From Anastatus disparis (Eukaryota; Arthropoda; Insecta; Hymenoptera; Eupelmidae): 64,000 nt of DNA. Shown here in pieces: positions 55,493 to 64,000 of this stretch. Under the pieces are notes generated by a model. It saw only the letters and a list, made by a program, of their open reading frames with translations. It searched no databases and was not told where the DNA came from. Within the stretch, counting starts at the first letter, position 1, and each line of letters opens with the position of its first letter. The stretch covers positions 5,216,001-5,280,000 of the forward strand of contig JAFFSR010000343.1 of assembly GCA_017163975.1 (NCBI GenBank), in the 5' to 3' direction. The translations under genes and the position numbers were made by a program.

Positions 55493-56258
55493 TGTTTGCA
55501 TTTCCGTAAAATTAAACAAAGAGCGATGTGTGGAGTCAGGAGAGAAAAAAAAGGGAATTATTTTACACAAATTATCTTATATAACTTTCATTTATTAACG
55601 GTAAACTAGTACAAGAAAATTAATAAACAATTGAAATTAAATTAAGTTAATGTTTGTAACTCTTATTAAATTACAGCATCTCGCCGTAACCTGAACCAGA
55701 CAATACACAATTAATAATCAATTTATATTGGGATCACTCACCCGTTAACGAAAACACGCCTATTGTTGTTGTTGTTGGAAGGAGTCGAGGTTCAAGAGCG
55801 CAATCAGGGCTCGGTACAGCCGAGAACGGAATAGGTTCCTCCCCCAATGTAGCGACCTCTGGGTTAAATTTAACCGCTGCCTCGACGCCTCGTCAGGACT
55901 CTAAAATACCAGGACCTATGGCCGGTCTGGGTGAATCGCTGACACGGGAAGCAGGTGCCACGTCCACTCAATCAATCTACACTTCAACACGCACTATCAA
56001 ACAATCCTCGCACGTACCCCAAGCTCACCGAGCAACTACTCCTCTCCGCGGATACCATTCAACTGAACTCAGCGTCACTACAACACCCATATATATGAAC
56101 CCGAATAGTCCCCCCTCCTCCCAAAGGCGCAAACCCAACATCACACGCGACCACAAAAATGGCGCGCACGCCGGAATGCTACCATCATTTTACGCGCGAA
56201 AACTTCGAAGCGAGATGCGCATGCGCTAACCATGTCTACACTCGTTTATGCGCGAACA
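55493..56258 (-). repeat. BEL 5' LTR
   Basis: Same 766-base sequence as 49176-49941 with ~5 substitutions. It carries the promoter in the minus direction; no strong TATA box was picked out. It encodes a short open frame on the plus strand, repeated in both LTRs, which I regard as fortuitous. Confidence 0.95.
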
Positions 56259-56700
56259 CCCCATCTCGTATACTAAAAAGCAATATTTTCTCTTATGAGA
56301 AAAAATTATTTTTATCGCTTCGTTTCAAAGAAAACTTTGAAAAACTGAATTGTCCATCCAAACCTCGATATTTTATGTTTTTCAAGGTTTTTTTCAAAAG
56401 GAATCGATAAAAAAATTTTTTCCTAATCAAAGAAAATATTGCTTTTTATGATACAAGATGGGGCTTTCTCTTTATTTTTTGCTAAAATTATTAGTTTTTG
56501 TAAAAAAATCAATTTTTTGATTACAATAGGACATATATACTCGACCTCCTCTTCAGGATCTTTAATAGCTATTAAACTCTTTACAAGATTGTAATAATTC
56601 ATCTCGATTTACTTCCACAGAGTTCGTGAAGTTTCATTAACCTTTCAATCAATATACAGAAAATATAAAGATTCATCCGTATTCTTAAATGATCTCATAG

Positions 56701-56909
56701 GAGTCGGTCTGTGGCTCATTCAGTAGAGCGTTGGATTCGTAATCTCGAGGTTCCGAGTTCGAATCCCGCTCTCGGCCGATTGATACAAGCACCACTGTAC
56801 GTTACATGTGCTTTGTTCACAAACACACTTACGAGCTCCGTCGCTGATTAGCATAGCAATAATAGCATAGCATAAATATAGCGACGTTAAAAAAAAAAAA
56901 AAAAAAAAA
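56701..56909 (+). mobile_element. short tRNA-derived SINE with 14-bp TSD
   Basis: The head resembles a tRNA with CGT (Thr) anticodon: GTGGCTCATTCAGTAGAGC (D arm/A box), a TTCGTAA anticodon loop and B box GAGTTCGAATCCCGC. The anticodon stem has a mismatch, so it is not a functional tRNA. A ~110-base body with TAGCATAGCA repeats and poly(A) follows. AAATGATCTCATAG (56687-56700) and AAATGATTTCATAG (56910-56923) are the target duplication. Its head differs from that of the 9956 SINE. Confidence 0.85.
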
Positions 56910-56923
56910 AAATGATTTCATAG

Positions 56924-58980
56924 ATTTATAATCATTTATTTACCAATAATTTAATAAATATATTCATACGATGATAAAACGTGAAAAATATTTCTAAAGA
57001 ATTTTTTAAAATACAATCTAGAAGGATTCTCCTGAAAACTTTACAGTGCTGTTCAATTCTAAAGCGATCTTAATTGTTCATTAATTGTGAATACGATAAA
57101 ATTAAGGTTACTATTCCTTAGTAAAACTTAATGAATCAAAAAAGTTCAGAAGGTATCAACGAAAATCATGACAATTTTTTTCATAAGAGTTCACAAAGTT
57201 GTATTATGGACTGGTACCAAAAACCGCAAAAAATTAGAAAGGTTCTTTTACATCAGAATTTTTCCAAACCTTAATGTATATGTTCACCGGGGTATTTCAC
57301 CTGAATACGGAGGACATTTATAACTAATATAGGTAGCTAGGAGAGTTTCCGTAGCCGATGGAGATCCACGGCTCCACCAAAGTTTTTCCTATGTATTTTG
57401 GTGCCTTGAACACGAATTTCGAGGGTGGATAGCTGGAAAATAGTTAGGAAAATCTCTAAAGTAAATTTTCTGGTTGTTAATTCTTCGCAGAAAAACATAA
57501 TTTTTCGTGTTTTTCATCAAATATTAAGTCGAAAATATTCTTATCAATTTTGCCGTACATTGCACCATTTCTCTGTAAAAACATCATAAATATAAAAAAA
57601 ACTCATTTTGCCATTTTTAATGATTTTTTTTTATTTTATTGCACTAATCATTGGTGACCAATATAATTAAGAATTTTTACATTTTAATTAGCTAAAATTA
57701 TTCTTTAATCCACCAACTGTTGATAAAAAAAGAATGGTTTAGGCTGGTTGCGGTCTTCCTTTAATTTTTCACGAATAATTGAACCGCTTATTCAGAAAGT
57801 ACCGCGCAACGGTGCTCACATGAAAAAGTCAGGTCGGAAAATAGGGGAGATTGCTATAGTAACATTAAAGTCCACGGTTCCAAAAATTTTTTTATATATT
57901 TTGTCACTAAACATTAATTTAAAGGGGGTGAAGTCGGAAAATGTCCAGGAAAATTTGTATGATATAATTTCTAAAAATTTGAAAAGTCTATTTTTCAAAT
58001 AAAAAACATTTTGTCGCTTATTTCATGCAATTTTCATGCCAAAATTATAAAAAAGAATAAGTTTTATAATTTTTTTCAATTTTTCATATTAGAATGAGAC
58101 TATTGTTACAGTGCAGCAGAGATTAGAATAGGATTTCCTAAAATTTTATTTCATTTGCTAAATTTATGTTATAATTTATAAATACGTTTAATTAATCGTT
58201 ATTTGTATTTTAATCTTATTACATTTTTTACATGTAGAATTTTTGCTACAAGAACAATATGTACAGTATGCTATTCATTATTTTATGAAGTTTAAAAAAC
58301 TTGTGTTTTTATAATTTATAAAATTTTTTAACGAAGTACAATTTTTTTCTGTGAACTACTCTTTTACTGTTACATATTTTGTAAAAATATATCTTTTTAA
58401 TAAAAAAAATAGGTATATGATTGATTGAAAATATTAATTTTAATTAATTTAATTTATGTATAACCCTGTTGAAAAAACTCGCTGACATGGGAACATTTTT
58501 TTTTAACTATTAATAATTGAATTTATTGATTTGTTGATTGTAATTCTTTAATCATTTATTTTATTTCCGCAATTCAATCCAAAATATCCTTAATTTATAA
58601 TCCTTCAGTTGAAAATTGAGGCAGCACACTAATTATAACACATCCAAAATAATTTATAGCAGCATCATCAGTGTCACAACCAAATTTTAAAATTGCTAAG
58701 CATAAACTTTCAAAACGAATGTCAGGAAAAAGTAATTAACATTGTAAAAGAATTTTTTTATTACAGATAACTATTATGGGAAAAACTTTTTTGAAAATAA
58801 AATCATATAATCAAATTATCCATCAAAAAGTAAAACCATTCCTTAAAAATCTTTAAGATTTTTATCAGTATTAATATTAGCAATTTTTCCTAAATTAGAA
58901 TTTTTTTTATTTTAAGTAACATAGAAAAAATAACCTGTTTGTGTAACTGATTAAAAACTGCTCACTTGTTTAAAAAAAAT
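56924..58980. other. AT-rich interior of the giant element
   Basis: No coding region is supported. Two stretches (57290-57490 and 57740-57960) share loosely similar phrases (CCACGGxTCCA, AAAATTTxTTTATATATTTTG-like) that suggest an old degenerate repeat. Confidence 0.4.
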
Positions 58981-58989
58981 CTGGTGGCA

Positions 58990-59055
<66 letters not shown>

Positions 59056-59056
59056 C

Positions 59057-59090
<34 letters not shown>

Positions 59091-59179
59091 TGAATTGACA
59101 TAAAATATCCCATGTATATGTATATACATATATTCATAAGCCCATGTGTGTGTGTGCATGCGCCTTGACAGGAACAGCC

Positions 59180-59251
<72 letters not shown>

Positions 59252-59394
59252 AAAAATATATACAAACTCAAGTACGTGTGTCATGCATGTAAATTGACAT
59301 GAAACGTCCCGTGTATATAAACCTGTGTGTATGTAACGCGTGTGAATTAACATTAAATATCCCATGTATATGTGTACACAGATATACACACATA

Positions 59395-59442
<48 letters not shown>

Positions 59443-59857
59443 TAAGCCCATGTGTGTGCGTACATGCGAATTGACAGAAACGGTCCCATATATATAAATA
59501 CAAATTTCAAATACATGTTTAGATGTGTTTGCGTGTTCGAGTTAACAAGATATGTCAAATATATGAAAACCGGTGCGTGCGTGTTGACATGATACGTCCC
59601 ATATATGCGAACCTAAGGGCGCTTGGATAGGTGTGTTAGAGTTGTCATGAAATGTCCCATATATATAAACCTGTATAGGCGTGGGTAATAATTGACGTGA
59701 AAAATCCTATGTATATTAACGTGTGTGCATGCATGCAAATCGATATGAAATGTACCATATGTATAAACCTGTGTGTGTGTGCGTGCGTTCGAATTGACAT
59801 GGAAAATCCCATGTATATTAACGTGTGTGTGCATGCATGCGCAACGACATGTACTGT

Positions 59858-59926
<69 letters not shown>

Positions 59927-60850
59927 TGTAAACGACATGAAATATCTCATATATATATACCTGTATGTGTGTACGTTCCAATTGACGTGAAAAATGCAAT
60001 ATTTATTAAAGTTTGTGTGCATGCATGCGAATTGACATGAAATGTCCCATATATATGTAAACCTGTGTGTGTGCGTTCGAATTGACGTGAAAAATCCTAT
60101 ATATATTAACGTGCGTGTGCATGCATGCGAATCGACATGAAATGTCCCATATATATATATAAACCTAAGGTTACTAGGATGGGTGTGTGCGTGTTGTCAT
60201 AAAATGTCCCACATATATAAAAAAGCCTGTCATTAAGAGTATGTACGAGTTGACATGAAATGTCCCATACATAATCCTGTGTGTGTGTGTGTGTGTGTGC
60301 GTGCGCATTGGCATGAAATGTCCCATATATCTAAACCTGTAAGTGCGTGCGTTCCAATTGACGTGAAAAATCCCATGTTTATTAAAGTCTGTGTGCATGC
60401 ATGCGAATAGACATGAAATGTCCCATATATATAAACCTGTGTGTGTGCTTTCGAATTGACGTGAAAAATCCTATGTTTATTAACGTGCGTGTGCATGCAT
60501 GCGAATCGACATGAAATGTCCCATATATGTAAATCTAAGGGTACACGAATGGGTGTGTGCGTGTTGTCATGAAATGTACCACATATAAAGAAAACCTGTA
60601 CTTATGAGTACGTGCTAACCGACATGAAATATCCCATGTATGTATGTATGTATGTATGTATATATATATACATATATATAAACCAAAATATATACGGGTC
60701 AACGGGTGCAAGTTGACATGAAACGGACCATATATATATATATATATATCAACTTGTCCGTATGTGTGCGTGTGGGTCGACATGAAATGTTGCATATATA
60801 TGAGCCTAGGTGCGTATGTATGTGCGCGTCCACATATGTTTTTCTATATA
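58990..60850. repeat. right arm minisatellite with (TA)n tracts
   Basis: Reverse-complement equivalent of 43019-44900: units with GACATGAAATGTCCCATATA, TAAACCTGTGTGTGTG and GTGTGCATGCATGCGAAT. (TA)n tracts lie at 58993-59051, 59182-59247, 59399-59439 and 59862-59922. Open frames here are repeat artefacts. The innermost part matching the left arm (GTCGACATGAAATGTTGCA near 60777) links the two arms. Confidence 0.9.
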
Positions 60851-60929
60851 CATATATATGATACAAATTCCTTAGTACGTTTAATTAAAAAGGAATTGTG
60901 GAATTTTTAATTAAAGCCCTCGAATTCAC

Positions 60930-61445
60930 AAATCATAATCATAACTGACGCTCTTTCAATTCACGATTACATTTTGATTTCTTAATTGAAATTTATTTAA
61001 TTAAGGATTCCTTTTGATTTTGGAATTAAAGCCCTTTCAATTCACGATTAAATTTTGATTTCTTAATTGAAATTTATTCAATTAAGAATTCCTTTTGATT
61101 TTGGAATTAAAGCCCTTTCAATTCACGATTACATTTTGATTTCTTAATTGAAATTTATTTAATTAAGGATTCCTTTTGATTTTGGAATTAAAGCCCTTTC
61201 AATTCACGATTAAATTTTGATTTCTTAATTGAAATTTATTTAATTAAGAATTCCTTTTGATTTTGTAATTAAAGCCCTTTCAATTCACGATTACATTTTG
61301 ATTTCTTAATTGAAATTTATTTAATTAAGAATTCCTTTTGATTTTTTAATTAAAGCCTTTTCAATTCACGATTAGATTTTGATTTGTTAATTAAAATATT
61401 TTTAATTATTAATTTAAAAGGAATTGTTAATTAAATAAAACTTTA
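60930..61445. repeat. right arm tandem array of the giant element
   Basis: About five ~100-base units (TTCAATTCACGATTACATTT, TGATTTCTTAATTGAAATTT, CTTTTGATTTTGGAATTAAAG), the inverted counterpart of 41880-42425. Confidence 0.9.
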
Positions 61446-61507
61446 ATTACAAATTCAAAAATGATTCGTGATTCAAATAATTTTTAATTACTTTTTTCGC
61501 AACCCTG

Positions 61508-62787
61508 AATATAATTCTCATATTCTTAGTAATCGTCCAACTTTACCTATAGCAGGGAAAGTTATTAAAGGTGCAACGGGTTTGAAATCAACAAAAATAA
61601 CTAAACAAGTTATGTTGACTGTTAAGGTAGCTAGTATTGAATTTAATGCCATTTTTATGGTAGTACCAAAGCTAATGAGAGAATGCATAATTGGCTACGA
61701 TGTACAAAAAGGCTTAAAAATGATTTTAGATACTGAACATGAAAAAATATGTATCAGTAATCAAAATAAAAAGAAAATCATTCCTTATATAGATATTATT
61801 CTTGAAGAGAATGAATATGAAAGTTTAAGTATTGAGTACAGTGAAAGTGTCTTAAAACCAAACAATAAAAATATGAATGATCCTAAGTATGATTTGATGT
61901 ACGAAGAGATCGAACAAAAAATACTGCTGAATGAAAGCGTTACAGATGAACAGAAACAGAAGTTAATTATATTAATATTTCAATACTGTGGAATATTTAA
62001 TAAAAGACTCGGTTTACTAGATATTTATGAGCACGAATTGCAGCTTAAGGACGTTAAACCATTCTTCATCAAACCTTATCCTATTCCAATAAATTATAAA
62101 GAAAAGGTAGAAAAAGAAGTCGAAAGAATGCTTGAATTAAAAATTATCAGACGATCAACGAGTCCTTACATCAACCCATTGGTTACTGTGATAAAAAAGG
62201 ATGGCTCAGTTAGATTATGCCTAGATGCTAGGAAACTTAATGAAAAGCTCATTAAGGATCACGAATCGCCACCAGGAATTGAGGAAATATTTCAAAGATG
62301 CCAAGACATAAAATATATGTCAAACTTTGATTTAACTAGCAGTTTTTGGCAGATAGGTTTACATGAAAACAGCAAAAAATACACTGCGTTCATGGTAAAT
62401 AACAAGGTGTACGAATTCAATATGGTACCTTTCGGTACATCAACCAGTAGTGCCGCTCTTATAAAGAGTTTGGACTTAGCTATAGGTGATTTACACCATT
62501 CAGTTATAGCATTTGTTGATGATTTATTGTGTATTTCACAGAGCTTTGAACAGCACCTAGAACATTTAGAAGAACTATTCAAAAAATTGGAAAAACACAA
62601 TTTAAGATTGAATTTCAAAAAATCAAATTTTGTACAGAAAGAAGTACAATTTTTGGGTCACATCTTATCAGCAGAAGGGCTTAAACCTCAACCTGAAAAG
62701 ATTCAAGCAATAAAAGATTTTAAGAGACCTATTAATAAAAAACAATTGCAAAGTTTTCTAGGTTTCGTAAATTTTTATACAAAATGA
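61508..62787 (+). pseudogene. Gypsy pol: protease end and reverse transcriptase
   Basis: The open frame formally starts at 61468, but its first ~13 codons belong to the terminal repeat of the giant element. It contains the protease end (RECIIGYD), then Gypsy reverse transcriptase: KDGSVRLCLDARKLN, FDLTSSFWQIGL, VPFGTSTSSAAL, FVDD (residues 349-352 of the frame) and the RT/RNase H connection LQSFLGFVNFY. The frame is lost at ~62785. The catalytic FVDD replaces the usual YVDD/YIDD. Relative to the left half of the protease the frame is offset by one base at the insertion site. Confidence 0.85.
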
Positions 62788-63205
62788 AACTATTCCATTA
62801 TTAGAATTATTATAGAAAGAAAATAGTTTCATATAGAAGGTAGAGCAAGAAAATGCATTTAATAAAATAAAAGAATTATTTATAAAAAATATAATGCTGA
62901 AATTTGCAGATCCTAGAAAGCCATACGTTCTGACTACAGACGCAAGTGATTATGCTGTAGGAGCAGTATTAAGTCAAAAGAATGAACTAGATGAAGAAGA
63001 GGTCATTACCTTTATATCAAGAACATTAAAAGGATCTGAAGTAAATTATTTCACTACAGAAAAAGAGATGCTGGCAGTAGTATGGGCCCTAGATAAATTA
63101 AGTACATATTTACTAGGAGTAAAGAAAATAATCTTAAAAACAGATCATGAAGCATTAATTTTTTTAAGAACATGTGAATTCTCGAATGCTAGATTAAGAA
63201 GATGA
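62788..63205 (+). pseudogene. Gypsy RNase H
   Basis: LKFADPRKPYVLTTDASDYA holds the first catalytic Asp, followed by VITFISRTLKGSEVNYFTTEKEMLAVVWAL with the catalytic Glu and LKTDHEALIFL with the next Asp. Stops stand at 62810 and 62834 before the domain. A TGA at 63203 follows RLRR, where the family has Trp. Confidence 0.8.
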
Positions 63206-64000
63206 AATCTAGCAATTCAAGACTATAATATAAATTTAGAATATGTACCAGGTACAAAGAATATCATTGCAGATTTTTTAAGTAGATGTGATGCTATTAA
63301 AACAGATAATGAAATAATCATATCTAGTTTATTAGCAAAAAATCCATCGAAAGAATTAAGAAATATGTTCAATTCCTTAGCAGAATTACAAAATAAGGAC
63401 TCAAGATTAAGAAAAATTATCGAGAGATACCTTAAAAATGAAGAAAAAATAATCAACAGATATAAAATAATAAATAATATTTTATATGTGAAAGCTAGAC
63501 AAGATTACGTTCAGATTGTTTTACCAGATGAAGTAACAATGTGTTTAATTCAAGAGATACACGAAATATATGGACACATTGGATCTAAAAAAATAATTAG
63601 GATGATAAGAGAGGATTTTGCTACACATAAATTAAGAAAAAATGCAACAAGATTCACTTCAACTTGTGATGTATGTCAAAAGAGTAAATATATTAATACA
63701 AAATATAATATTCTATATCAGCCTATAATAGCTGAAAAACCGAACGATTTATTATCAATAGATTTTTATGGACCCTTACTTACATCCAGGGGGGGTACCA
63801 AGTATCTACTGACAACTGTTGATGTATTTAGCAAGTACGTGGTACTATACCCGATAAAAAGAGCAAATACTCCAACAGCCATAAAGAAAATTATTGAAGA
63901 TTATGCAAAAAATTATGGTAAACCCAAGAAGATCATATGTGATCATGGTACTCAATTCACATCTGATGAATGGGTCAATTGTTTAAAAAACAATGATATA
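63206..64000 (+). pseudogene. Gypsy integrase, open to the window edge
   Basis: The frame continues uninterrupted for 265 codons. It starts with the RNase H end (EYVPGTKNIIADFLSRC), then the integrase zinc finger (IHEIYGHIG ... CDVCQKSK, HHCC) and the core with Asp in LLSIDFYGPLL and Asp in ICDHGTQF. The third catalytic residue (Glu) and the rest lie beyond the window. No stop was seen in this part, so it is better kept than the 5' part. Confidence 0.85.

Larger units (their letters stand above)
49176..56258 (-). mobile_element. complete BEL/Pao LTR retrotransposon, apparently young
   Basis: 7,083 bases, two 766-base LTRs in the same orientation, a single uninterrupted polyprotein, a primer-binding site and a 5-bp duplication CCCCA at 49171-49175 and 56259-56263. 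By eye the LTRs differ at about five positions (roughly 99% identical). It reads right to left: 5' LTR 55493-56258, 3' LTR 49176-49941. All enzymatic domains are present, so this copy may still be able to move. It is the youngest layer of the nested structure. Confidence 0.95.
49087..56560. mobile_element. foldback MITE split by the BEL element
   Basis: Left arm 49087-49175 (AGGTCGTATATCTCTATCC, then AGCAAAAAATAAGAAGAAAG) is matched in reverse at ~56450-56560 (CTTTCTCTTTATTTTTTGCT and CATATATACTCGACCT). 56264-56440 contains the rest of the palindrome (AGCAATATTTTCTCTTATGA pairing with AAAGAAAATATTGCTTTTTA). Removing BEL and one duplication leaves a ~390-base imperfect hairpin. It is non-coding. 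Confidence 0.65.
41834..61507. mobile_element. 19.7-kb giant foldback element with hAT-like ends
   Basis: Right terminus GCAACCCTG and left terminus TAGGGTTGC are complementary (first base of the left end changed from the expected C). CAGGG-type ends with an 8-bp duplication are classic hAT features, and AATATAAT is present at 41826-41833 and 61508-61515. Behind the ends come ~100-bp tandem arrays (41880-42425 and 60930-61445) that mirror each other, then (TA)-rich minisatellite arms of 2-3 kb. The interior (~44.9-58.98 kb) holds MITEs, the BEL element and a SINE. No hAT transposase was found, so it must be non-autonomous. The insertion point is inside the Gypsy protease. Confidence 0.8.
33450..64000 (+). 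mobile_element. Gypsy-class LTR retrotransposon, split by two giant insertions and running off the window
   Basis: Pieces in order: gag 35886-37019, gag end 41353-41572, protease start 41569-41825, protease end/RT/RNase H/integrase from 61508 to beyond 64000. The gaps are exactly filled by two palindromic DNA elements (37020-41343 and 41834-61507), each with recognisable termini. The net retrotransposon sequence in the window is only about 6.5 kb. Stops and shifts show it is dead, as expected for the oldest layer of the nest. Confidence 0.8.

Noticed and set aside
56701..56776. Functional tRNA-Thr gene
   Set aside because: Anticodon-stem mismatch, a fused body, poly(A) and flanking target duplications show a SINE.
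58970..60795. Open frames in the right-arm minisatellite
   Set aside because: Same repeat artefact as in the left arm.
41834..61507. A Maverick/Polinton, suggested by the size and terminal repeats
   Set aside because: No polymerase B, integrase, ATPase or capsid genes belong to it; the ends and 8-bp duplication are hAT-like.
1..64000. Host protein-coding genes
   Set aside because: No frame outside mobile elements has recognisable domains, and no convincing exon chain could be read by eye.

Overview
This is a eukaryotic, AT-rich stretch made almost entirely of transposable elements. I found no host gene. Insect-type BEL/Pao and Gypsy LTR retrotransposons, a LINE with RNase H, tRNA-headed SINEs, and Harbinger-, Mutator- and hAT-type DNA transposon remains point to an arthropod, most likely an insect. 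I cannot fix the order from the sequence.

Layout. From 1 to 10.4 kb there is a ~155-bp satellite array, several foldback (palindromic) MITEs, a decayed Mutator-like transposase and a tRNA-derived SINE. From 10.6 to 14.7 kb there is a Harbinger/ISL2EU-type transposase gene split by a 664-bp foldback MITE with TTA duplications, then a ~565-bp tandem duplication. From 15 to 22 kb there are more foldback elements. From 22.18 to 27.82 kb there is a full-length but dead LINE with perfect 12-bp target-site duplications. From 28.4 to 33.1 kb there are MITEs and a truncated LTR element (promoter, odd U5 repeats, primer sites, coiled-coil leader ORF).

From about 33.5 kb to the window end lies a Gypsy-class retrotransposon whose gag-pol is cut by two very large palindromic DNA elements. 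The first (37,020-41,343) carries two almost identical 374-codon ORFs facing away from each other in inverted arms whose ends are ~122-bp tandem repeats. The encoded protein is not a transposase I can name, and this is the best candidate for an undescribed mobile system. The second (41,834-61,507, 19.7 kb) has hAT-like ends (CAGGGTTGC, 8-bp duplication AATATAAT) and multi-kilobase arms of tandem repeats and (TA)n-rich minisatellite. Inside it sits a foldback MITE, and inside that an apparently intact, young BEL/Pao retrotransposon (49,176-56,258). The Gypsy protease is therefore split by 19.7 kb: its DSG half lies left of the big element, and its flap/IIGYD half plus RT, RNase H and integrase resume on the right.

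A family of ~390-bp TTAA-flanked palindromic MITEs occurs five times. The nesting gives a relative chronology: Gypsy first, then the two palindromic elements, then the MITE, then BEL. Only the BEL polyprotein and the two inverted 374-codon ORFs look intact; nearly every other coding region carries stops or frameshifts.
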